64,000 bases of DNA from Peronospora farinosa (taxonomy: Eukaryota > Oomycota > Peronosporomycetes > Peronosporales > Peronosporaceae). Of the stretch, positions 35,459 through 46,140 are shown piece after piece (within the stretch, counting starts at the first letter, position 1; each line of letters starts with the position of its first letter). The stretch is from contig CANTFK010000769.1 in NCBI GenBank assembly GCA_947646735.1, positions 1 to 64,000 of the forward strand, given 5' to 3'. Under the pieces are notes generated by a model. That model ran no database searches. It was not told the origin of the DNA and was given only the letters and a program-made list of their open reading frames with translations. Both the position numbers and the translations under genes were made by a program.

Positions 35459-35778
35459 CAAAGGAGATGCAAGAACAATTTTATAAGAAACCATAATATT
35501 GTCGAATATTGTTCGTTATTAAAGTAATTGAATCAATACTTCATAGCCGCAACTAGGAAATGGTAGCAATAAGTTTTTTTGTTTAAGTTTACAGATTTAA
35601 TACAACTTTTAATCAGCACACTCTACATCATTTTACTATATTTCTAAATACTACAGAAATAAGCCATACTATACATGATTTTAACCAATCAGACCCATTT
35701 TTTAGAATCTTTACATATATAAATATATCAGTATTTGACCCGAGGGAGAGAGAAAGAGATTTAGAAATTGAGTGCGTA
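35459..35778. other. AT-rich intergenic region upstream of VPS41
   Basis: 320 bp between the copia LTR and the VPS41 start. No gene is seen. Presumed to hold the VPS41 promoter; no initiator motif I would defend. A TATATAAATATAT stretch lies at about 35715. Confidence 0.5.
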
Positions 35779-38700
35779 ATGTCGTCTACACCAAAGAGTG
35801 ATAGCCATGAAAGTAATGTATGTTTACAGCTACAATAATTCTGATATAATAATCAGTATAAAAATTAGACACAATACTAATTTTTATTTCAATACCTTCT
35901 ATTTTTTTTCTTGCAAACAGGACGAACATGTGCCAGTTCAAGAACCTCTACTTAAATATGAGCGTATTGGCAGCCATTTTCATGCTATTTTTAAAGAGGA
36001 TTCACTGAGTTGTATTGCTCTTCATGTAAAATTTCTATGTGTGGGCACATATGGAGGGAATGTGTTACTATTGGAATTAGACGGAAGTTTTCTTCGTCGT
36101 TTGCATCAACATTACAAAAAAGTGAATCAAGTTTGTATCGATGAAACAGGTCAGGTAAGAAGACGAAGAAGAAGAAGAAGAGACAATTTTCAAGCTTTTT
36201 GTTGCCATTTTAACACTTTTCAACTTGATTTTTGATGTAGTATATCGCCTCCTGTTCAGATGATGGAACTGTTGCTGTTTACACACTTTTTTCAGGTGTG
36301 TCGGGATCTTCTCGAGTTGATGACATTACTGGACATAAACATGCTAGTAATCAAACTAGTGACGTGGTGAGACCAAGGCATTTGGTATCAAGTACAGGTG
36401 GAGAAGTTAATATCTACAATTATTTCAATGCAGTATATGCAGTGCAATTGGAAGATAAATATGCTATGAAACGGGAAAAGACTTTTGCATGTGGTGGAGT
36501 TGGAGGACAATTAATTATCAATAAGAAGGGGTGGATTATTGACAAGGAGAGCACAGTGCATGAAGGGGAAGGCCCAGTGCAACAAATTCGCTGGAAAGAT
36601 GGACTTGTAGCATGGGCTAATGATTGGGGAGTCAAAGTGTATGACTCGGAAAATGATCAACGTGTGACGTACATTGAACGACCTCCAAATTGCCCACCAT
36701 TGGAACTTTGTCGTTGTAATTTGGAGTGGCAGGTAAAAAATGACGTTCTGCTTGTAGCGTGGGCACACACGTTGCGTGTAGTGACATTCAAAAGGGGATA
36801 CTCGAATCAGCCGTCATCGCCAACATCAGCTGCTGCATTAAATGCTGTCGAACATTCAGCTGGTGCAATTACGGCGGAAGTGGTGACACTGCTTACGTTT
36901 GATTTCTTCATTGCTGGAATAAGCCCGTGGGGTGGTGGATCAATTGTCTCAGTGTTGGCCTTTCGACCTCCTGGATCGTCGGCTATAGGCCCACGAGGCA
37001 TGTCCACGAAAGTTGAAGGAGAAGGTGAGAGTGGAGAAATGCCATATCCAGAAGTTCACGTGGTACGGCTGGATGGCAAACAAGTAAGCGCAGATTTGCT
37101 GAATCTCAAGGGCTACCAGCGATTGCGTGCATCCGATTATATGATGCCTACTCTTCGCTATGTCCATGCACACCAATCCGATATGGAATCGACCGATCCA
37201 TCGTCAATTTATGACGCTGGATATGGTCAACTCGCGTACGTGTGTACTCCGAAGGACGTCGTTATCTGTCGACTTCGTGATGTCGACGATCGCGTGCAGT
37301 GGGCATTGGCACGGAAGCAGTATGCTAGAGCACTTGATGTAGCTCTTCGTGATCCACGTGCTCTGCGTCGCATGGTACTTACTGATGTGATGGAAACGTA
37401 TCTTGGTGACTTGCTGCGCCAAAAGAAATTTCAGAAAACTGCTGAGGAGATTCAGCGGCTTTTTATTGGTGGCGGCGATGAATACGCTAAGCTTTGGGAA
37501 AAGTACGTGTATGTGTTTGCTCAGCGAGGGCACCTGAGTGCAATTGCACGCTACATGCCAACAGCGAGCCCACGGTTGCCAAAGGTGCAATACGAAATGG
37601 CGTTAAAGCATTTCCTTGATTCAGATCCAGGTCAACTCCTCGAACTCATCCGGAAATGGCCAAAGCCGAGGCGTCAGGATGCCATAACGGTGAAGCAGCA
37701 ATCTGAAGGCGACATTTCTGATGTTGCTCCGGAGTATACCGAGACGATGCACGTCTTTGAACCTCTTTACGATGCCCAGGCATGGATTAACCAGCTAGAG
37801 ACAGTTGTGCGCCGCCGGCGTATTGCTGAAGCTGATGTGAGTCGCTTGAGCGTGGAGACGATGTATTTGATGGAGGCGCTAGCTGAACTATACACAGCTA
37901 CGGAGCAATATGACCATGCGCTGCGCATTTACATAAGTCAAGGCGAGTTTTGCTCCAACAAGGAGTTCGCATTCAAGCTGATTACAGAGCACCAGTTATG
38001 GTCACTTGTTGCTAACAAGGTGGTCAACCTCATGCGCATCGATAAGGCAATGGCTGTACGCATGCTTGTGAACCAGACAGAGCAGCTCAAGATTAGTGAC
38101 ATTGTTGTTCAGCTTGAAGGTGAACCCGAGCTGCTGCACACCTATCTTCACGAACTTGTTTTATACCGCTTGGGAGAATACAATTCGGAAATTTACTCGG
38201 CGCTGCACGAGAAGCAGGTTGCACTGTATGCTGAATATGCGCCGGAGTTCCTGCTTAAGTTTTTACAGACAAGCAACTTCGTGCCTTTGGAAAAGGTAAT
38301 GGGTCGAGGTTCAGCTGCACAGGCATGATTTTTACTTGTGGCTGACAATGTTTGTTGCTTCATTATCCCAGGCTTATAGGTACTGCAGTGAACATAGTCC
38401 TCCGCTTTGGGACACGATGATTTACATCCTCGGTCGCATGGGGCAGCACAAGAAAGCACTGGATCTTATTTTGACGCAGCGCGGTGATATTAACCAGGCC
38501 ATTCAATTCGTGCAGGACCACGATGAAGGTCTATGGGATTATCTCATTGATATGAGCCTAACCAGTAAAAACAACGTCGAGGAATTGATGAAGTTTGCTT
38601 CGCAGCACAAGATTGACCCGATCAAGCTTATTCGCAAGGTGTTATATGCTGTAACGCAGAGATTTTATCGCATATCTGACTGTTGGGTGATGATGATGAT

Positions 38701-39294
38701 GACAGATTCCTGATGACATGGAGATTGACAATCTCAAGCAAAAGCTAATCGTGATCATCAGCAACTATCGCCTGCAGGTACGTCTGTGGCACTTGTTCTG
38801 TGATTTGTATTGCATTAGCGCTAATCTGTATCTTGCTTTGGGTTTACCAGCAAAATCTCTGCGTCGGCTCTCGCAAAGTATTTGACAGTGACCGCGTCGA
38901 GCTGCTCCACCGACAAGTCGCAGCGCACAAACGTGGACGTCGTGTTGCAGTTAAAAAGTCGTGTGCAATCTGCAATGAATTGCTACGAGCACCATCGTCT
39001 GGTATGGAAACTGTCCATGCGTGTGTGTTTGAGTGCGGTCACTGCTACCACCTCCCATGTCTTGAAGAGAAGATGCGCATGTGGAAAAGCACCGACGTCG
39101 TAGAGTCAGGCAATGTGACTCGCGGTTTAGGTTGCTTTGTGTGCGACCACAGCACGCGCGCTTTTGCTCGTTCCGGTGATTTGAACCAACAAATAGCAGC
39201 GCTAATGTCTCCACCAGCACGAGGAGTGACAGAAGATCAGCTCCAGCGTGCCAAGGACATTATCCTGACTACCGTGGCAAGTAAAGTCGAGTGA
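35779..39294 (+). CDS. VPS41: Vacuolar protein sorting-associated protein 41 (HOPS subunit)
   Basis: Six exons: 35779-35817, 35921-36154, 36241-38295, 38372-38638, 38706-38777 and 38851-39294. All introns are GT-AG, 67-103 bp, and all exons are in phase 0, giving 1036 aa. The N-terminal beta-propeller shows KYERIGSHF and YIASCSDDGTVAVY (a WD-type repeat). The middle is alpha-solenoid (clathrin-repeat-like; YDHALRIYISQGEF, GEYNSEIYSALHEKQVALY). The C terminus is a RING-H2-like domain: CAIC, CGHCYHLPC and CFVC. Vps41 is the HOPS subunit that tethers late endosomes or AP-3 vesicles to the vacuole/lysosome. Length is somewhat over human VPS41 (about 850 aa). Ends 297 bp before the end of RPS9 (convergent). 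Confidence 0.93.
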
Positions 39295-39591
39295 GAAGGT
39301 TACAGACAGAGTGGAAATGGAGGGAATAAATAGCAATGAGTCAGCATGCAGTGATTGATTACCACTTGCTGGACTGTTCTAACAGTGCAACGTCCTACTA
39401 TTTTTTCTGACAGGGCAGACACAAGACAGCGGTGTGAAGTCCCTTAATTCGCATGATATTTTATTTATCGGCAGTCTCATTGCTGATCCTCCGAGAAACA
39501 AACGCCTTTGGAAGCCATTAACATTGCAGCAACTGGATCAAGTCAACGTCACTACCCCTTGTCCCGACACAAGTGTCCATGTACGTTCCAC

Positions 39592-40170
39592 TTATTCTTC
39601 CTCGTCTTCTCCACCAGCTGCAGCACGTTGAGCAGCACGACGACGAGCTACACGACCAGGACGACCTTGACCGTAAGGCGACGTGACTGCAAAGTCAATG
39701 TGCTTCTCCGAGTCCATTCGAACAAGGAACGATGGCACATCCACGAGTTGTTTCCCGACACGAATATGACGTTGCTTGATCAACACCCGAGCGTGATGAA
39801 TTGACTTGGCCAAATTTTGTTTAAAGACCTTTGTCTGAAGACGACGTTCCAGGAGCTTTTGCACATTCAACCGAAGCACAAAATCCAATTCATTTTCATC
39901 TTCCGACAACATTCCAAAGCGTTTCAGACGACGGAGTAAAGCCGAGCCTTCAAACAAACGTTTTGGGTCCTTTGGGTCCAGTGTCAAGAGCTCTCGAGCG
40001 GCTTTTCGAAGCTTCGAAAGTGCAAATTGAACACGCCAAATCTCACGCTTGCAACGAAGTCCATACTCGCCTAAAAGCTTTAGTTCTTGATCAAGACGTT
40101 CCTTTTCAAAGGCACGTGAAGGCGTACGATACGTCTTGCGATAATTGCGATGACGCGAAATCTTGGGCAT
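39592..40170 (-). CDS. RPS9: 40S ribosomal protein S9 (uS4)
   Basis: Single exon, 192 aa, start [14 protein letters not shown]. The whole sequence follows eukaryotic uS4: [27 protein letters not shown], an S4 RNA-binding domain around [20 protein letters not shown] and [18 protein letters not shown], then [14 protein letters not shown] and an acidic C-terminal EDEEE. It belongs to the small-subunit body, binding 18S rRNA near the mRNA entry. Divergent from the prohibitin gene across 301 bp, convergent with VPS41. Length matches the family (about 190 aa). Intact. Confidence 0.98.
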   Translation of the reverse strand: MPKISRHRNYRKTYRTPSRAFEKERLDQELKLLGEYGLRCKREIWRVQFALSKLRKAARELLTLDPKDPKRLFEGSALLRRLKRFGMLSEDENELDFVLRLNVQKLLERRLQTKVFKQNLAKSIHHARVLIKQRHIRVGKQLVDVPSFLVRMDSEKHIDFAVTSPYGQGRPGRVARRRAAQRAAAGGEDEEE

Positions 40171-40471
40171 TGTAACAAAGCTTTTAGTCCAGGCGAAGGC
40201 GAATAGGAGTGGTAGCTATTGACTACGCCCAACATTCCCATGGAGCGACGTCCACCACCAATTTCTATGAACCAATCAGATAACGTAACGAATGATTTAT
40301 AGCCAATCCGAATATGATAATTACCTAAGTGGCTACGAAGGACTATTTTCTTGTCACTGATACTTAAATTTGTGTGGCTCTAAATTGACTGGAGGACGGG
40401 GGAGGGGGAGAGAATCATTTTTCTTCTTTTTCAAAGTCTTGGAATCAGAACGTTCTTCTTCTTAAGTGACA
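40171..40471. promoter_or_regulatory. Bidirectional promoter region between RPS9 and prohibitin
   Basis: 301 bp between two divergent ATGs. The stretch ATCATTTTTCTTCTTTTT at about 40414-40431, some 45-55 bp before the prohibitin ATG, resembles the oomycete initiator (TCATT followed by pyrimidines). No convincing equivalent is seen for RPS9. Both genes are normally highly expressed. Co-regulation is inferred only from the shared spacer. Confidence 0.45.
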
Positions 40472-41445
40472 ATGGAAAAGGGAAAAGCAGCTATGGAAAA
40501 TATGAAAAAAATGAAAATTCCACCGGGAAGTAAAGGACCAGCGGCATCTTTAGTAAAAGTTGCCGTATTTACAGGTGCTACAATCTATGGAGCGTATCTC
40601 TCGATCTACAATGTACCACCAGGACATCGTGCTGTTGTTTATAGTCGTGTGGATGGGGTTGGTCGTCAAGTGATTGAACAAGGCACGCATTTTCTTGTGC
40701 CGTGGCTTCAACGTCCACTTATTATGGACGTTCGTACACGTCCACGTACTTATGCGTCACTTACGGGTACAAAGGATTTGCAGATGATTAATATTTCAAT
40801 CCGTGTCCTTTCGAAACCGGATCGTTCCCGTCTTCAATGGTTGTATCAGAATCTTGGCATGGACTTTGATGACAAGGTACTGCCTTCGATCGTTAATGAG
40901 GTGACGAAACAGGTCGTGGCTCAATTTACAGCTGCCGAGTTGATTTTCCAGCGTGATCATGTTAGTCGACTCATTATTGAGAACTTGGTATGTGGTATAT
41001 ACTAGTAACAAAAGGATTGGAGAAGGTACTGACGGTGATAAACTTGTATGTTATGGAGTAGAAACGTCGTGCGGACCGATTTGCCATTATGTTGGAAGAT
41101 GTGTCTATCATTCATTTGACATTTGGCGCAGAGTACACGGCTGCTATTGAGGCCAAGCAAGTGGCGCAGCAGGATGCTGAACGTGCTCGTTTTGTTGTCG
41201 AACGTGCCCTTCAAGAGAAGAAAAGCACGGTCATTCGTGCTCTTGGTGTGGCCAAGTCGGCTGAGCTTGTTGGTGAAGCCATCAAGAACAATCCGGCCTT
41301 TGTGCAATTGCGTCGTCTCGACGCTGCAAAAGAAATTGCGACCGTCATTTCTCGCTCGGCTAATAAGGTTTACTTGACGTCGGACTCCCTGCTGCTCAAC
41401 ATTTTGCAAGACACTAACCAATCTTCGTACGTGTATTGGCACTAG
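40472..41445 (+). CDS. PHB2: Prohibitin-2 (mitochondrial inner-membrane SPFH protein)
   Basis: Two exons, 40472-40987 and 41062-41445 (GT-AG intron of 74 bp), 299 aa, the usual length. N-terminal membrane anchor at residues 24-45 (SLVKVAVFTGATIYGAYL). The SPFH/band-7 domain follows with PPGHRAVVYSRVDGV, GTHFLVPWLQRP and KDLQMINISIRVLSKP. The C-terminal coiled coil includes EYTAAIEAKQVAQQDAERA. The NISIRVLS and LPSIVNEVTK motifs favour PHB2 over PHB1. It forms ring complexes with PHB1 in the inner membrane that scaffold m-AAA protease and cristae. Start ATG at 40472 follows the initiator-like motif; no earlier in-frame ATG. Confidence 0.95.
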
Positions 41446-41781
41446 CTGTTTCTTATTCTATGATGTATCGTATATAACGAATTATATTGTCAATGTCGTG
41501 CAGATATACGAAGAAGAAATAAGCTGGAGATGTTGCATGGGCCAACAGTCGAATGGAGTGGAGCAAGTGTGGGACTTTTCATTACGGTCACAGGTTTTAT
41601 TATGTTGAATAAACAAAGGATTTGACCGTAAAATTGTTTTTACACGAATCGTTACTTTTCGTCAAATTGTGTATTCTCAAAATTGCGATTTTGTCGCGGT
41701 TTAATTCATGTACGCCACACCATTTTAACCGGATCCCTGTCCACCGCAGAAAAAACTCTCATAATCACTAACGTCATCAGT

Positions 41782-42506
41782 ATGGACAATAGCAGCTGGA
41801 ATTCCGACGATCGATGGCAGGATTCCAACGATTCGTCATCTCCGGGCTCTAATTTCGACTCAAGTGCAACAAGTGGTCTCGAGTTTCCCGTGTTGCCCTC
41901 AATACCATCTGGTAGCATTGATATTGGTGCCATTGCCCCTGTCTTTGGTGTCGCTTCATACGATGATGATGTCGATTATTTGGACTATGATAAAGCTGGT
42001 CGCCCTTTTATGGAACAAATGAGTGGTTCATGTGGCACGGCCTATTTCTCAGGCATTATTGGTGGTGGTGCTTATGGTGCATTGCGAGGCTTTTCCCGTT
42101 CACCCAGTACCAAGTTTAAAATTAGGATGAATTCGTTATTGAATGGTGCTGCTACACGCGGTTCCAAAGCTGGCAATGCACTTGGTTGTTTGGGTATGTG
42201 TCTAATTTGGATCTATGGGGATTGTATTTGATGTTAATTACTGACATATGTGTGTTTGTGTGTGTTGTTTCACCTTGTCATGACTTAGCTATGATCTACA
42301 AGGCTATCGAGTATGTCGCAGACTCGGCGGAGATTGAAAACATTGTCAAGTTTGATCAAGTGACGCCCATTTTAGCGTCAGCAGCTACTGGAGTGTTTTA
42401 TAAGTCGACAGCTGGTCCCAAGGCAATGGTTTTGGCTGGTGCGCTCGGTGCTGGACTCATGACGGTGGTGCAGCTTGGCATCAAACCCTTTTATCCGCGA
42501 CTATAG
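41782..42506 (+). CDS. TIM23: Mitochondrial import inner membrane translocase subunit Tim23
   Basis: Two exons, 41782-42193 and 42289-42506 (95-bp GT-AG intron, phase 1), 209 aa. The first ~75 residues are acidic and Ser-rich (intermembrane-space receptor part). They contain DYLDYDKAGRPFMEQM and lead into four Gly-rich membrane segments of the Tim17/22/23 family: TAYFSGIIGGGAYGALRG, then RMNSLLNGAATRGSKAGNALG, ATGVFYKSTAGP and VLAGALGAGLMTVV. Tim23 forms the presequence-import channel with Tim17. The pairing with PHB2 next door is two inner-membrane genes, which may be chance. Intact. Confidence 0.92.
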
Positions 42507-42833
42507 ATGTGTTTTCAATTGACTGCTGTACATTTTGGTCTCAGTCTGTATGGAGTTGTCAGCGCGGTTGGAACGAACACATGCTATTAAGAGCTACTTG
42601 GAAGAAAAAAGAGACGAGCTTCCATATGTACGAACAGGAATGAACCAGTGCAGTGAAGAGGTTGAAATCATGAGATATTGAGGTGCAAATCTAAGTTAGT
42701 ACCATGGCTTTTCAATACATTTTTACATGTCGTCTTGACAGTCGAATATTTGTAGCCATTTGGTGTCATCGACGCGACGTGCGTGGCAATTTTGTGTCGT
42801 CCACATTGACTTTGAATATATAAATTTTCAAGG

Positions 42834-42856
42834 TTTTCCCGCGTTAATTTCCCGCG
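42834..42856 (+). promoter_or_regulatory. Two tandem E2F-like sites upstream of the coiled-coil gene
   Basis: TTTTCCCGCG at 42834-42843 and TTTCCCGCG at 42848-42856, 40-60 bp before the ATG at 42896. TTTCCCGC is the classic E2F/DP site. A TATATAAAT stretch lies at about 42817-42825. That the downstream gene is cell-cycle regulated is inference. Confidence 0.4.
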
Positions 42857-42895
42857 TATCTGATTCCTAATTGGTTCAAATTTAAATCGTCATCA

Positions 42896-44872
42896 ATGCT
42901 GGAATCCGAGCTGCATGCGCTCAAGACGGAGCTGCAGAGCACGTTAATGGACTTGAATATTGTATGTATGAGCTCTGAAGATGATGACACCGATTGTCTT
43001 GATATTTCATCGGCTACAGTAATCACAGAGACGCAAAAAAGTTGGCGTCGTCCACACAGCACACCACATTTTTGCAATAGGAATCAGCCCATTACACGAT
43101 GGAATCGACGTCAATTGATGCAGGAATTAAGTCTTGTATCGAAAAGACGACAACATTTAGAGAAGCAATTGAAGAAAGAATTTGAACGAGAGCAACAAGT
43201 GCAAGGACAGAAACAGGATCGAGATCAACGACGTACTAGTCGTCGAAGGGCGTGTCAAAGTGCAATTTTACAATTGCAACAACAACGTGCACATATTTTA
43301 CAACAGATTGAGCATGAAATGGCAGCAGATGCAAGTGAAATACCAGAGAGACAAGACTCGAGACAGACTCATGACCAGGAGACTTCACGAAACAACTGGA
43401 ATCAGATGCTTCCGACTTCTCAAGCTACTATTACTCGACCTGTTAAAGTGCTATGTAATAGTGAAACTCAGTACTCAATTGGAGGAATAGTAACACTTGA
43501 GCCGTTGTCTTCATCACAACAACCTCAAGTGTCAACCATGAGAACTGGAGTGTCGTTGCATCCCGCTGTGGACGTTGCTTCGATTGCAACGGAGATAAGG
43601 AACACGCAACCAAGACAACTTTACCGGCATACACCAGACACATTGAATGATGTATTTGTATTGCAATTAAAGTTTGCCGAGACAATGTTAAAGCTTGAAA
43701 AGTCAGTGCAGATACGTGACCAGTTACTGCAGCATGACAGGATGTCGAGTTTAGCAAACAGCAAGACAAAGACACAAGTGATAGAGGAGACGAGACATAC
43801 TCATCGTCCCAGTCGACATCGAAGACGGTCTATTCAGTGTGAAGCCAATAGCGACTTGAGCGTCATCTACCAAGAGAACAGCGACAAATCGTTCAGTTCG
43901 AGTGCGTACTCGTCTTCGTCATTGGACACGACGCCACATCGTGGCCAAAATATTCGAATGGAGTATCCAAATTTCGAAGTGTCGAGAGCAACTACGGCTG
44001 AGACGCATGCACCATCCGCATTGGGTGGAGAGAACTCGCTTAATATGGAGGGGATCGATAGGATGTCCATGGTATCAGCACGAATCACGACGCAGTCACC
44101 CCACGAATCCTCTGAGGATAATCGAAACAGCGTTGCCGAGCATACACCTTCCAACGAGCAGGAATCAGAAGTCAACAGGACACCTACAACAGACAGCAGT
44201 GCACCAACTCCGACTACTGGAAGTGACCAAAAGTCGACTTCCTCATTGTCCAAGCAGGTTCGTTTTGGTGACGATGCGTATTCCACCCCCGTGCTTGCTC
44301 GAAAGTTCAATTTTGATGGCCCGTCGATTGATGAAGATGAGTACGAGGAAAAGGACGAAGAGGCAGGGAGTGTTTTGAGTTTCTTGGGTGGATCCAGTGT
44401 TACCAGTATGGAGCTGAATGACGTGTCTTTTTTGCGGGCTTTTGAGCGCTTTCGCCATGAGCTAAATGCGTCCAGACTCCACTCTGTGACGCAGTCGTCG
44501 CTCCAACTTCCCCTTGCGAGGAAGTTGTTCCCCGAACAGAATGTGCTACAGACCGTCAAAACGGCAAACAGTGCACCGCGTGTGCTGGAAGGAGTTCAGG
44601 AGAATACTGTTGCATCTACTGGTGAAGCAGATGCCTGCGACCACATTACTGTATTTCCAGCGCTTGACGGGTTAAGTATAGAAGAGCTACAAGTGCTACG
44701 CGGACGGCTTTGCCTAGACATTCAAGCTGCAAGTGCTCAACTTGTACTGAGTTTTGGTAAAGCACAAAATGTGAATGCTGGATCGCAGGACACGGAGCAA
44801 ATTCAACATCGCTTACAAATGATGCGAGATGAACTTAAGGCTGTCGACGTACGGTTAAAATTATTGGAATGA
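42896..44872 (+). CDS. Unrecognised coiled-coil protein, 658 aa
   Basis: A single uninterrupted exon. The N terminus has short coiled-coil segments (LESELHALKTELQSTLMDL). At about residues 65-155 comes a long Gln/Arg/Glu-rich helix (QLMQELSLVSKRRQHLEKQL, then repeated LQQQRAHILQQIEHEM). The middle 300 residues are polar and Ser/Thr-rich, probably disordered. A C-terminal helical pair ends in DELKAVDVRLKLLE. No signal peptide or membrane segment. I recognise no family. Codon use and an intact frame mark it as a real cellular gene. The coiled-coil ends plus E2F-like upstream sites would suit a centrosomal/basal-body or division protein, but this is a guess. Confidence 0.8.
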   Translation: MLESELHALKTELQSTLMDLNIVCMSSEDDDTDCLDISSATVITETQKSWRRPHSTPHFCNRNQPITRWNRRQLMQELSLVSKRRQHLEKQLKKEFEREQQVQGQKQDRDQRRTSRRRACQSAILQLQQQRAHILQQIEHEMAADASEIPERQDSRQTHDQETSRNNWNQMLPTSQATITRPVKVLCNSETQYSIGGIVTLEPLSSSQQPQVSTMRTGVSLHPAVDVASIATEIRNTQPRQLYRHTPDTLNDVFVLQLKFAETMLKLEKSVQIRDQLLQHDRMSSLANSKTKTQVIEETRHTHRPSRHRRRSIQCEANSDLSVIYQENSDKSFSSSAYSSSSLDTTPHRGQNIRMEYPNFEVSRATTAETHAPSALGGENSLNMEGIDRMSMVSARITTQSPHESSEDNRNSVAEHTPSNEQESEVNRTPTTDSSAPTPTTGSDQKSTSSLSKQVRFGDDAYSTPVLARKFNFDGPSIDEDEYEEKDEEAGSVLSFLGGSSVTSMELNDVSFLRAFERFRHELNASRLHSVTQSSLQLPLARKLFPEQNVLQTVKTANSAPRVLEGVQENTVASTGEADACDHITVFPALDGLSIEELQVLRGRLCLDIQAASAQLVLSFGKAQNVNAGSQDTEQIQHRLQMMRDELKAVDVRLKLLE

Positions 44873-45309
44873 ATTTTTTTAAATTTGATTGTTAAAATGA
44901 AAGTTCGACTACCCAAAAACGTAAATACTGGAAATTGTATCTTTTTGGTAATCATCATCCACCCCAAATATCTGAAGACCAAAAGTGTGGTCTTTGCTAT
45001 CCACGTGTCCCCGCCTAGTTGAGAGTGACTCTCATTTTGGAGGAAGTGGGGCTCGCTCATCACGCGTCAGCAATAACGTCGACTTGAAGGTAACCGACGC
45101 TGTACCTTAAAGCTGCGAAGAGGATAAATAAAGTTAGAGCAAAGACGCTCTTACTGATGACGATGCTGAAGACATCATCATCGTTCAAGCTTTCGCCAGT
45201 GAGAGCACTGATGTTCTCGCTGTCTTAGTAACAGATATCTATGTAGTACATTGTGGAAGCACTGCGGCCAAAACGAGTCAGCAGATAATTCTCTGCTGAC
45301 TCAAGAATC
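44873..45309. other. Intergenic, no gene seen
   Basis: 3' flank of the coiled-coil gene and then mixed sequence leading into a gypsy relic. No open frame of note and no RNA gene recognised. Confidence 0.5.
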
Positions 45310-46140
45310 GGTGGTCCGTTTAGTGCAAGATTTCATCGCCAAAGCGGTGAATAAGCAGAAATGACACGCCAATAACAATGAAAGGGCAAACGCTCATTCT
45401 TTTATTGCAGAAAATTTAGTTTTACAGTCTACAACAAAACTACCAAAACATGAAGCGACAAACGTGGGCACCAATAAATTGCTGCCCAAGTACATCAGCC
45501 CACGCATATTGCGCCGCCTAGGCAACACATACACGATTCAGCTGCCACGAAAGATGCGTACGCATCCTACGTTTTATTTAGGACGTCTTCGTTTTACCCT
45601 TTATACGCGGCTTCTTCGATCGACAAAGATAGCCGCTGCGCTCAAGAATCATCTGCTGATTCTGTGGTCACGAACTAGATTTGTAACCTGATCGTTAGAG
45701 ATACAATATCCTGACGAGCTGTCCCCAGTTTATCACGCAGAGAGCGAAGCCCTCGCTCGCTTTCCAAATGTGCCACACCAGGCCCGAGCATTCGCTGGTT
45801 GTACTAAAGCTGCTGCACTGAGTCCGTCAAGGGGTGACGCATGTCCCACTCACGTTCCAAGTCCCTGGGAAGATCCACGAGTTACGCGATCAAAACCGTT
45901 GAAATCGGCAGACATATCCGACGAAAGAGTCAACTCAGGTTTTTTCTCCACCTCTCCATCCGCTGGTGGACTCCCGTGGTGGGAAGCGCTTCGTCGTAGA
46001 GCTCTTACTAAACCACCGCGACGTAAAGAACACCAACAAATTTTTTTTTGTGTAATGTCGCGGCTAATCGCCTTTACTGGACAGCTGGGGATCTCTCGCC
46101 CAACTGTAGGCGGTCGTTATAGCCTATGATGAGGCGCATC
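45310..46140 (+). pseudogene. Ty3/gypsy integrase C-terminus and chromodomain relic (a different family)
   Basis: Fragments in shifting frames read FIAKAVNKQK, TNKLLPKYISP, YTIQLPRKMRTHPTFYLGRL and, near 45970-46010, a decayed chromodomain (FVVELLLNHRD). These are the integrase C-terminal domain and chromodomain of common oomycete chromoviruses. They are distinct from Elements 1-4, whose chromodomain is VYWKGYANPSW-like. No LTR is recognised. Confidence 0.75.

Noticed and set aside
43867..44559. 230-aa - strand ORF opposite the 658-aa gene
   Set aside because: Ser-rich mirror of a Ser/Thr-rich coding region. The sense frame is longer, begins cleanly and has coherent coiled coils.
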